Assembly: GCA_900498245.1 (NCBI GenBank)
Contig: LS998015.1
Location: forward strand, 1,988,717-2,045,247
DNA: 56,531 bases
Direction of reading: 5' to 3'
From: Candidatus Zixiibacteriota bacterium
Lineage (GTDB): Bacteria > Zixibacteria > MSB-5A5 > GN15 > PGXB01
How positions within the stretch are numbered: position 1 is the first letter of the stretch; every line of letters starts with the position of its first letter. Below the pieces are notes generated by a model, which was not told where the DNA came from, searched no databases, and saw nothing but the letters and a program-made list of their open reading frames with translations. Positions 44,240-51,006 of the stretch are shown here, in pieces. Position numbers and translations under genes: made by a program.

Positions 44240-45064
44240 TTACTTTATAATAATTCCCTTAAGTTCTCTCAAATAACCGGTCTCGTGCTGAGGACGAGCC
44301 AATTCCGGGTTACCCGTGGCCGTCTGATAACCCCAGTCGAAACGAACCGTATTCGGCTTGGAAATCGCCGTCACGCGCAATTTGGCGTAGTGATTGTCAC
44401 TCGTCCAGATAATGTAGGTATGACCGAGGATCAGTTCCGCCCAGCCGATATTCGACCAGCCGCTCGACGGCGAATAGGAAATATCATCGAAAGTATCGGT
44501 ATAGCCCATATCCTGGAGATCCGTACTCGTATTGCCCGCGTCGAGATAAAAAACATCGTTCGCCGAATAATAATCTATATAGAAATCGGCGTTGGCGTTG
44601 TCGAACGGGACAATCAACCCGCTGGAAAAATCATATCCGGAACTATTCGGAAAATTGTTGGCGTCGGCCAGCACCAGGCCGGTTCCTTCCGGACGCGGCG
44701 TATCGAATACCGATTCGTGTGACAACTCCGATTCATGATTATTCTGATCGTATGCCGTCACCGCGTAAAAATAGGTCGTGCCGTTTTGCACGTCGCTGTC
44801 GACATATTCCTCGGAATTAGGTCCCACATCCGCCAGAAAATAAAAATCGGTGTCGTTGGAACTCCAGTACACCCGGTAACCGGCCAGATCCGAAACCCGC
44901 ACCGGCAGCCAGTACAAATAAACGGCCTGATCGCCGGTTATGGAATATACTCCCTGCGGTGCCGGCGGCGCAGTATCAATTTCGACATATTTGGTTGTCG
45001 TTTTTTCGCACCCGATTATTACCAGGCTCAGGATCCCAACGATTATCAGTATTGCTTTTTTCAT
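44240..45064 (-). CDS. lipoprotein with a fibronectin type III-like domain
   Basis: A 274-residue lipoprotein with a signal ending VIIGC (lipidated Cys near 19). An FN3 domain follows (about 33-120): PPAPQGVYSITGDQAVYLYW, then YRVYWSS and TTYFYAVTAYD. The second half (about 125-270) is unrecognised and beta-rich. ATG 45064 is chosen over TTG 45070 because AAGGAG stands seven bases before it. First gene of a three-gene envelope unit behind a predicted sigma-54 promoter. Confidence 0.78.
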   Translation of the reverse strand: MKKAILIIVGILSLVIIGCEKTTTKYVEIDTAPPAPQGVYSITGDQAVYLYWLPVRVSDLAGYRVYWSSNDTDFYFLADVGPNSEEYVDSDVQNGTTYFYAVTAYDQNNHESELSHESVFDTPRPEGTGLVLADANNFPNSSGYDFSSGLIVPFDNANADFYIDYYSANDVFYLDAGNTSTDLQDMGYTDTFDDISYSPSSGWSNIGWAELILGHTYIIWTSDNHYAKLRVTAISKPNTVRFDWGYQTATGNPELARPQHETGYLRELKGIIIK

Positions 45065-45100
45065 ATCCAATCTCCTTTTCTTTTATTCCGTTATCCTGTA

Positions 45101-45118
45101 AAACAAAACCCGTGCCAA
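45101..45118 (-). promoter_or_regulatory. predicted sigma-54 (-24/-12) promoter
   Basis: On the - strand TTGGCACGGGTTTTGTTT. This matches the sigma-54 consensus TGGCACG-N4-TTGC at every fixed position except the last C (here T). The -24 GG is at 45115-45116 and the -12 G at 45104, correctly twelve bases apart. It lies about 40 bases upstream of the lipoprotein ATG and just downstream of an NtrC-type activator gene. Confidence 0.7.
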
Positions 45119-45200
45119 TATAGTTACTGTCTTGATTTACAATTAGATACGCCACAGGAGAGCCCCACAAGCGCGGTTCGAAGCACAAAAAATGGTCAAT

Positions 45201-45216
45201 TGCACCGGATGGTGCA
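45201..45216. promoter_or_regulatory. dyad TGCACC-N4-GGTGCA, candidate activator (enhancer) site
   Basis: A perfect 6+6 inverted repeat located about 100 bases upstream of the predicted sigma-54 promoter, in the gap after the activator gene. Spacing and position fit an NtrC-family upstream activating sequence. Binding is inferred. Confidence 0.5.
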
Positions 45217-45221
45217 CCGAA

Positions 45222-46568
45222 TTAAGATGACTCGGAAAGATTATATTCCTTGATCTTCATCCGCAACGTATTGCGATGAATTCCAAGAACTTCCGCCGAT
45301 TTTCCTATATTCCACTCAAGCCGGTCCAGAACTTTCTTGATATGATATTTTTCAACGTCCGCCAGTTTCTCGCCCCCCGCGATTTCTCCTTCTAGGTTCG
45401 CCGCCAGTCCCGGCAATTCCCGGGCTGTAATTATTTCCTCTCTGGCCAGGACCACCGCTCTTTCTATCACATTTTGAAGTTCCCGCACATTTCCCGGCCA
45501 GTTGTATGATACCAGCGCCGAGGCCGCGCTCGAGTCTATCCCCGAAATATTCTTCCCCAGTTTGCGGCAGAAATCCTTCAAAAATCTGTCGGCCAGAATA
45601 AGGATGTCGCCCGGGCGCTCCATGAGCGATGGCATATGAATCGTGATGACATTGAGCCGATAGTACAAATCGTCGCGGAACTTCCCTTCCTTAATCATCT
45701 GCTCCAGGTCCTTGTTGGTCGCGGCAATCAGACGCACGTCGAGTGTCACCGCCTCCTCGCCTCCCAGCCGCTCGATCTTTCGCTCTTCGATTACCCGCAA
45801 AAGTTTCGCCTGCATCGTCAGCGGCATATCGCCGATTTCGTCCAGAAAAATCGTGCCCCCGTCGGCGATTTCGAACCGCCCCAGTTTGCGCTTCTCCGCC
45901 CCGGTAAACGCTCCCCGCTCATACCCGAACAGTTCCGATTCGAGAAGATTTTCCGGTATGGCCGCACAATTGACCGCCACAAATCGGTTCTCTTTCCGGG
46001 GTGATAATGAATGCACCGCCCGCGCCGCCAGTTCCTTGCCGGTCCCCGACGCCCCCGTTATTAAAACCGTCGTATCCCCCGGCGCCGCCAGATTGATCAG
46101 TTCCAGCGCCTTTTGAATGGCCGTCGATTCCCCGATTATTTCTCCCGACCCGAATCTTTCGCTGACCGTATCGTTGAGAAGTTTGTGCTCCAGCACCAGG
46201 CGATGCTGCTCGGCCGCCTTATTCAAATTTAAAAGCAGTTCCTCCAATTCCACCGGCTTGATCTGATAATGGAACGCCCCCTGCTTCATCGCCGCAACCG
46301 CCGTCTCGACCGACCCGAACGCCGTCAAGACTATGATCTGAATGAAAGGATTCATCTCCCGGAGCCGTCCGATTAATTCAATCCCGCTCATCCCCGGCAT
46401 CTTCATATCGACCACCGCCAGCGGGGAGAAAAATGACGAATAAATTTGAAGCGCTTCTTCGCCGGATGCCGCCTGCCGCGGCTCGAAACCATTCTTCGCC
46501 AGATACCCGGCCAGCATCTCCCTCTGCGCGGCCTCATCATCGACCAGGAGCAATTTTATATTTTTCAT
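45222..46568 (-). CDS. sigma-54-dependent response regulator (NtrC family)
   Basis: A 448-residue three-domain activator. The receiver has the phospho-acceptor Asp54 in VVDMKMPG. The AAA+ domain has Walker A GASGTGKE, the sigma-54 contact loop GAFTGA and Walker B GGTIFLDEIGDM. A C-terminal Fis-type helix-turn-helix ends NIGKSAEVLGIHRNTLRMKI. It drives open-complex formation at sigma-54 promoters when phosphorylated. ATG 46568 is chosen because MKNIKLLLVDDE is the normal receiver start; an upstream in-frame start at 46604 adds 12 residues. No kinase gene is adjacent. A matching promoter and dyad lie directly downstream. Confidence 0.95.
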   Translation of the reverse strand: MKNIKLLLVDDEAAQREMLAGYLAKNGFEPRQAASGEEALQIYSSFFSPLAVVDMKMPGMSGIELIGRLREMNPFIQIIVLTAFGSVETAVAAMKQGAFHYQIKPVELEELLLNLNKAAEQHRLVLEHKLLNDTVSERFGSGEIIGESTAIQKALELINLAAPGDTTVLITGASGTGKELAARAVHSLSPRKENRFVAVNCAAIPENLLESELFGYERGAFTGAEKRKLGRFEIADGGTIFLDEIGDMPLTMQAKLLRVIEERKIERLGGEEAVTLDVRLIAATNKDLEQMIKEGKFRDDLYYRLNVITIHMPSLMERPGDILILADRFLKDFCRKLGKNISGIDSSAASALVSYNWPGNVRELQNVIERAVVLAREEIITARELPGLAANLEGEIAGGEKLADVEKYHIKKVLDRLEWNIGKSAEVLGIHRNTLRMKIKEYNLSESS

Positions 46569-46605
46569 TCTTCGTAAGTTATTCTCTTTTAGGCCGCAAA
46601 CCAAT

Positions 46606-46636
46606 AAAAAAAAGCCCCTTCGACATCCGAAGGGGC
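46606..46636 (-). terminator. rho-independent terminator after the barrel gene
   Basis: A perfect 9-bp stem GCCCCTTCG / CGAAGGGGC with a 5-base loop and eight Ts on the - strand. It starts 20 bases after the barrel gene stop and separates it from the activator gene. Confidence 0.88.
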
Positions 46637-46656
46637 CCCAGAAAATTTATACGAAT

Positions 46657-47298
46657 TTATTGTCCGCCGCCGAAAAAGACATTCACGCCGAACCGGAACG
46701 AAAGAAAATTCACGTTATGATCGAACTTGTAATCGACATCCCGGTAAGTCGCCTTCTGGCTCTTAAGCGGGGCGAAATGATATTCTCCCTCCAAAAACAG
46801 CCCGCCATTGTCGGAAGTGTAACGAAGTATTCCGGCGCCCAATGACATCCCCAAGCCCGGTTTGTAAGATAATTCCCGAAGACGGTTCAAATCCTTCTCG
46901 GTCCAGGTCGCGAATTTGGCGAAATCGGCCCCGGCCTTGATCTTCACATACGGTTCCCAATCCGATTCGCCGACAAACGCATACTTGCAATAAGCGCCGA
47001 CATTATAAAAACGATAGTGCATATTGCTATAGAGTTTTACCGGAAATTGGGTATATGTGAAATAACCGCCGAGTGACAGATTTTCCTTCAGAAAATAACC
47101 GCCGGAAAGGCCGAAATCAAAACCGGTTTTGGCCCCCATCGAATCGTTCCAGTTCTTCAAATCGCCCATCGGCAGGGAAAGTCCGGTATAAACGCCAACC
47201 TCAAAATTACGCGTCTTTCCCCCTTCATCCTGTGCCATGGCGCCTGCCGCGAGGATTAACACAATTGCGGTCGTGATCAGCAGAACTGACTTTTTCAT
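46657..47298 (-). CDS. small outer-membrane beta-barrel protein
   Basis: A 213-residue exported barrel of the OmpW/opacity-porin type. Signal peptide ends GAMAQ. About eight amphipathic strands follow, beginning FEVGVYTGLSLPMGDL and ending FRFGVNVFFGGGQ. ATG 47298 is preferred to ATG 47304 because GAGGA then lies seven bases upstream. It has its own terminator. The function is not readable; such proteins are usually structural or form small pores. Confidence 0.78.
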   Translation of the reverse strand: MKKSVLLITTAIVLILAAGAMAQDEGGKTRNFEVGVYTGLSLPMGDLKNWNDSMGAKTGFDFGLSGGYFLKENLSLGGYFTYTQFPVKLYSNMHYRFYNVGAYCKYAFVGESDWEPYVKIKAGADFAKFATWTEKDLNRLRELSYKPGLGMSLGAGILRYTSDNGGLFLEGEYHFAPLKSQKATYRDVDYKFDHNVNFLSFRFGVNVFFGGGQ

Positions 47299-47423
47299 TA
47301 TCATTTCCTCAGATTTTTAAATTCCTGTATTCGTTGTTTTTCAAACCGGACCCGTTCCGGCCTGAGGGGATTGCCGTTACCACCCCTCGCCAATCCAAAT
47401 TAAGCGTCTAAATAATTACCCAA

Positions 47424-47438
47424 TTGACGATTTGTCAA
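47424..47438. promoter_or_regulatory. inverted repeat overlapping a TTGACA box
   Basis: TTGAC, five bases, GTCAA. The right arm provides a perfect -35 hexamer on the - strand for the barrel gene, but no good -10 follows at 16-18 bases. It may be an operator. Confidence 0.3.
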
Positions 47439-47493
47439 CTGATTTGTGAAATTTATCTTTCAAATAATATTCGCGTCCCCGTCACCCAAGTCC

Positions 47494-48777
47494 TTATACC
47501 AGAAAGAATATCACCGACAGACCCGCTATCCCCCACATCATCGGCTTGATCTCCCGGAAACGACCCGAAACCAATTTCAGAAATGTATATGATATAAAGC
47601 CGAATGCCAGACCGGTGCTGATACTGTAACTCAGCGCAATCATGATTATTATCATAAACGCCGGGAACGCTTCATCGAGCCGTGAAAATTCAATATGCAC
47701 CACCTCCCGCATCATGAACAGCCCCACCATTACCAGCGCCGGCCCGGTCGCGAACGATGGTACCACGCCAATCACCGGGATAAAAATCAATCCCAGAAGG
47801 AACAGGATGCCGACCACCACCGAGGTCATCCCGGTCCGCCCGCCCTGCTCGATCCCCGCTCCCGATTCGATATACGAGGTCGTCGTCGAGGTCCCGAAAA
47901 CCGCCCCCAGCATCGTCGCGAACGCGTCGATTCCCAGAAGCAAATCGATTTTGCGGATATCCCCTTTCTCATCCACTATTCCGGCCTTGTAACTGCAGGC
48001 AATTATGGTCCCGATACTGTCGAACATATCCATGAACATCAGGGTGAAAATTGTCCCCATGAGACTCCCTTTAAGGGCGCCCCAGATATCGAGCCGGAAC
48101 GCTATGGGGGAGATGTCAATATTGAGCGAAATCACACTCGACGGCAATTTCGCGAGCCCGAAAACTATCGCCAGTATCGTGCTGGTCAATATCCCGATAA
48201 TAAGCGAGCCCTTGATCTTGAAACTCTCCAGAATAATCATGACCAGGAGTCCCGCCAGCCCGATTAGAACTCCCGGGGTCATATTTCCCGCCGCCACGAG
48301 CGTGCTGTCATTTTTTACGATAATTCCGATATTGACCAGCCCGATAAACGTGATAAACAGGCCGATCCCGACCGAGATCGCGTAAATAAGTGACCTCGGA
48401 ATCGCCGCCACCAGTCTCTTCCTGATACCGACCACGGTCAGAATAAAAAAGAACAGCCCTGATAAAAACACGATCCCCAGCGCCGTTGGCCAGGAGACTT
48501 TTTCGCCCAGAACAATCGAATAGGCGAAAAAGGCATTCAGCCCCATTCCCGGCGCCATAGCAATCGGGGTGTTCGAGAGAAGTCCCGTTATGATGGTCGA
48601 AAGGGCCGTCACGATACAGGTCACGGCGATTAGGGCATTTTTATCCATTCCGGTCACCGCCAGTATTTCCGGATTGACAAACATGATGTACGCCATCGTC
48701 AGAAAGGTCGTGACTCCGGCGACAACTTCGGTTTTAAATGACTTTTTTGATATTTGATCCTGGCCTCTAAACTCCAT
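47494..48777 (-). CDS. NCS2-family purine permease (AzgA/GhxP type)
   Basis: A 427-residue transporter with about 13 membrane helices. Family markers: TFLTMAYIMFVNPEIL near the start, APGMGLNAFFAYS in the first repeat, MFMDMFDSIGTI, and TSTTTSYIESGAGIEQGGRTG. Members take up adenine, guanine or hypoxanthine with protons. A strong AGGAGG precedes the ATG. No purine riboswitch or purine gene is seen nearby. Confidence 0.92.
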   Translation of the reverse strand: MEFRGQDQISKKSFKTEVVAGVTTFLTMAYIMFVNPEILAVTGMDKNALIAVTCIVTALSTIITGLLSNTPIAMAPGMGLNAFFAYSIVLGEKVSWPTALGIVFLSGLFFFILTVVGIRKRLVAAIPRSLIYAISVGIGLFITFIGLVNIGIIVKNDSTLVAAGNMTPGVLIGLAGLLVMIILESFKIKGSLIIGILTSTILAIVFGLAKLPSSVISLNIDISPIAFRLDIWGALKGSLMGTIFTLMFMDMFDSIGTIIACSYKAGIVDEKGDIRKIDLLLGIDAFATMLGAVFGTSTTTSYIESGAGIEQGGRTGMTSVVVGILFLLGLIFIPVIGVVPSFATGPALVMVGLFMMREVVHIEFSRLDEAFPAFMIIIMIALSYSISTGLAFGFISYTFLKLVSGRFREIKPMMWGIAGLSVIFFLV

Positions 48778-48880
48778 ATTACCTCCTCAAATCGCCGGAA
48801 AATAATATCTTCAGGTCAAAAATCAAGAACCTTTTATGGAGATTGCCTGCCACTGCCGGGCCCACCCATCGCTTGGATGC

Positions 48881-48930
48881 CACCCCCAAATTCGGGGCTG
48901 AGGGATTATGGCGGATGGGATTTGGGGGTG
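48881..48930 (+). repeat. palindrome family 4, copy 1
   Basis: An 11-bp stem CACCCCCAAAT / ATTTGGGGGTG encloses a loop containing TTCGGGGCTGAGGGATTATG. A second copy lies at 53691-53740. A shared upstream stretch beginning CACTGCCG (from about 48851) shows that the unit is longer than the hairpin. Confidence 0.85.
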
Positions 48931-48952
48931 AATGTTTTCTGCATGACAATTT

Positions 48953-48990
48953 GTAGGGCGGAACCCCAGACGAAGTCTTGCGGTTCCGCC
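48953..48990 (+). repeat. REP-like palindrome family 1, copy 1, with GTAG foot
   Basis: GTAG (48953-48956) directly followed by a 9-bp perfect stem GGCGGAACC / GGTTCCGCC with an inner AGAC/GTCT. The block of 45 bases around it is identical to the copy at 52994-53031. Confidence 0.88.
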
Positions 48991-49138
48991 ATCCCTTGCG
49001 CGGCACGGCGTGCCGTGCCCTTCTTCGCCTACACCCAAGGGGCGGCAGATATCCTGTCCACCCGAACGCCCAAATCCGGTTTCAATCGGAACATCAAATC
49101 CCGGTCATGATAAACCGGAGAAAACCATAAAAAATACC

Positions 49139-49166
49139 TTGGACATTTTTATAAATGTGCTATAGT
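49139..49166 (+). promoter_or_regulatory. promoter of the cysteine-rich gene pair
   Basis: TTGGAC (49139-49144), a 16-base spacer and TATAGT (49161-49166) with TGC before the -10. The start would be near 49173, 38 bases before the TTG start codon. Similar in form to the glycan operon promoter. Confidence 0.6.
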
Positions 49167-49210
49167 TTAATAAAGAAGACACTAAAAAGATAACAGGTCC
49201 CGGGTCATTC

Positions 49211-49669
49211 TTGAAAAAAGTATTCGCTGTCATTTCGCTTTTTTGCTTGATTGGAGCGATGCTGTATGGCTTTCCCGAGCGTTGCCTGCTTGCACCGCAA
49301 CATTGCATTTCCAAGGTGACCCATGACCTCGACCTCTGCGGCGCGCCCGCGCCGAATCATTTAGCGAAATGCGGCGGCTGCGCGGGCCATCCTGCGGGCG
49401 AATCGGCGGGTTCATGCCGAAAAAAGCCGGGCGGGCTCCCGGCGACAGATTCGCCGCTCAAACCCGATTCCAAATCCGACTGCACCCGCCTGTGCCAGTC
49501 ACTGGTGGCTGACGGTCCGAATCGCATAATATCAAGCAATCACGTCCTGGCCAAATCCGAGATTACATATTTCTTTCCCCTCCGGGAATCTGTTTCTACC
49601 GGAAATTTCGAAAATATTCCTCCCTGGGGGATTAATCCCCGGATTGCTGCGACTGTTTTACGAATTTGA
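49211..49669 (+). CDS. cysteine-rich exported protein, family not recognised
   Basis: A 152-residue protein starting at TTG 49211, with N-terminal MKKVFAVISLFCLIGAMLYG, a signal peptide-like or anchor segment. The middle (about 24-100) holds about nine cysteines, including CGGC and two CxxxC-like spacings. The C-terminal third has none. No ribosome site is obvious, but a good promoter stands 45 bases upstream and a second cysteine-rich exported protein follows 71 bases later. Metal binding or disulfide-rich packing is plausible; nothing more can be said. Confidence 0.55.
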   Translation: MKKVFAVISLFCLIGAMLYGFPERCLLAPQHCISKVTHDLDLCGAPAPNHLAKCGGCAGHPAGESAGSCRKKPGGLPATDSPLKPDSKSDCTRLCQSLVADGPNRIISSNHVLAKSEITYFFPLRESVSTGNFENIPPWGINPRIAATVLRI

Positions 49670-49740
49670 TTGACAGAATAATCCTTTGATTCGCACTTTG
49701 AAAATTCAGCACCACAGAACAAAATACAAAGGAGATTATT

Positions 49741-50040
49741 TTGAAAAGAAATCCGCTTATTATAGCAGTCTTGTTGGCTTTCCTGACGGTCTTTGTTGCC
49801 GGTAGTGCGGTTTTGGCCGATAGCAATTGCTCCAAAGACTGCAAGAATAAGAGTGAGTGTTCCAAAAACTGCAGCCCGACTGACTGCAAGGGCAAGGCGC
49901 AGTGCGCCGATTCCTGCAAGGCCGTATGCAATAATAAAACAGATTGCTCGGCCAGGGCGGAATGCGCCAAGAAGATGCCGGGTGCATGCAACCCGGAGGC
50001 CTGCAAACAGGCCCATTCTAAGGCTACGCCCGACAAATAA
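49741..50040 (+). CDS. small cysteine-rich exported protein, possible metal binder
   Basis: A 99-residue protein. TTG start at 49741 with AGGAG at good spacing; signal peptide about 1-26 (ends AVLA). The mature part has twelve cysteines in about 65 residues, spaced 3-8 apart in repeated [ND]C, [SK]xxC units with many Lys and Asn (for example CSKDCKNKSECSKNC). The pattern recalls metallothionein-like or Cys-repeat peptides, but I do not recognise a family. It shares a promoter with the preceding gene and is followed by a terminator. Confidence 0.7.
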   Translation: MKRNPLIIAVLLAFLTVFVAGSAVLADSNCSKDCKNKSECSKNCSPTDCKGKAQCADSCKAVCNNKTDCSARAECAKKMPGACNPEACKQAHSKATPDK

Positions 50041-50070
50041 TCCGCCTTTTGCAGGCTGAGTTATTTGCTT

Positions 50071-50106
50071 ATAGGAGGATCACCTGTACCGAGGCGGTCC
50101 TCCTAT
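50071..50106 (+). terminator. terminator of the cysteine-rich gene pair
   Basis: A 9-bp stem ATAGGAGGA (50071-50079) / TCCTCCTAT (50098-50106) with an 18-base loop, followed by TTATTTACTT. It lies 30 bases after the stop. Confidence 0.7.
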
Positions 50107-50223
50107 TTATTTACTTCCCTTGCGCGGCCCGGCCACCGTCGGGCCCGTTCATTTCTTATACTGTGCGCGGCAGACATCCTTCCTGCTCGTACGCATTTAT
50201 AGACTTTGCCCATCCCGTGCGCA

Positions 50224-50240
50224 GCAGGTATCCTACCTGC
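50224..50240 (+). repeat. palindrome family 3, copy 1
   Basis: Perfect palindrome GCAGGTATCCTACCTGC, flanked by GTGCGCAG before and CCGAGGGC after. A degenerate relative lies at about 50165-50190. It stands 48 bases from the 3' end of the RAYT gene. Confidence 0.85.
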
Positions 50241-50288
50241 CCGAGGGCCTATATCATATGACCATCTCCTTCATGCTACCCGGACAAA

Positions 50289-50807
50289 TTAAATTAACCA
50301 CCTAAAATCCCGATCAATATCCAAAGGCCCATTCTTCTCACCTGAATAGTCACCCGCGCTCGAATATTTCCAGCCCGTTTGTGATACCGCCAATCCGGCC
50401 TTAACAGGGTTTTGATGTATATAATTTAATTTGATGCGAAATTGCTCCTCGGAAGTGATAATTAAGTCGTCGAATCTTGGTTTCCATAAATTGAATTGGC
50501 CGTGGCACCCGATGCCGCCTTTTTGCATCAGAATATCCTTAATCCTTAACGCGCTTCTGCGCTTAAAACCGTGAACAAACTCCGACAATACGGAAATCTC
50601 CCCAAAACCGAATAGGCCGTGCAAATGAGTCGGCATTAAGACATATCCCACCGCTGAAATTCGGAATTGCTCCAATTCCCGGCGAAGTTGATTCAGGCAG
50701 GCCAGAGCGAATTCCTGATTTGAAAAATATGGGGTCCGGTCCTTGGTGGTTATGGTAATGAATACCAGAGCCGGGCCCGTAATTTTTAGTCTTCTTCGCA
50801 CAACCAT
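50289..50807 (-). CDS. REP-associated tyrosine transposase (RAYT, IS200-like Y1 family)
   Basis: A 172-residue single-domain HUH endonuclease. The HUH motif is His61-Leu-His63 in MPTHLHGLF, and the catalytic tyrosine is Tyr129 in KLNYIHQNPVKAGL, a sequence typical of RAYTs and not of IS200 proper. The length fits the family. The catalytic set looks intact. RAYTs are single-copy domesticated transposases thought to spread REP palindromes. Copies of the same 17-bp palindrome flank it in opposite orientation, and several palindrome families crowd the next 3 kb. Confidence 0.9.
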   Translation of the reverse strand: MVVRRRLKITGPALVFITITTKDRTPYFSNQEFALACLNQLRRELEQFRISAVGYVLMPTHLHGLFGFGEISVLSEFVHGFKRRSALRIKDILMQKGGIGCHGQFNLWKPRFDDLIITSEEQFRIKLNYIHQNPVKAGLAVSQTGWKYSSAGDYSGEKNGPLDIDRDFRWLI

Positions 50808-50876
50808 GGCAAAAAATACCGGATTAGTGTGACAAGGGATGTCAGGGAAAATGAAAGAATATATATTTAGCGAACG

Positions 50877-50895
50877 GGCAGGTAGGATACCTGCC
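50877..50895 (-). repeat. palindrome family 3, inverted copy
   Basis: GCAGGTA/TACCTGC with the family's flanks on the opposite strand (GCGG before, CCCG after on the - strand). It lies 70 bases upstream of the RAYT start and mirrors the copy at 50224. Confidence 0.85.
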
Positions 50896-51006
50896 GCTCA
50901 CAGAATGAATCTTCTTGACTTCATTCCTATTGATATTATCTTAAAATAGATAAAATAATCCTGACCTCTTGCGAGCCAGCCACTTCTGTAAGGCCGGGGG
51001 TATAAA

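Larger units (their letters stand above)
48778..49210. other. intergenic region with REP-like palindromes
   Basis: 432 bases without a supported gene. It contains one copy each of two palindrome families (48881-48930 and 48953-48990), plus the promoter of the cysteine-rich gene pair (49139-49166). Confidence 0.8.

Noticed and set aside
45120-45140. Second sigma-54-like sequence (GTGGCG...TTGTA)
   Set aside because: The GG-to-GC distance is one base too long; the element at 45101-45118 fits far better.
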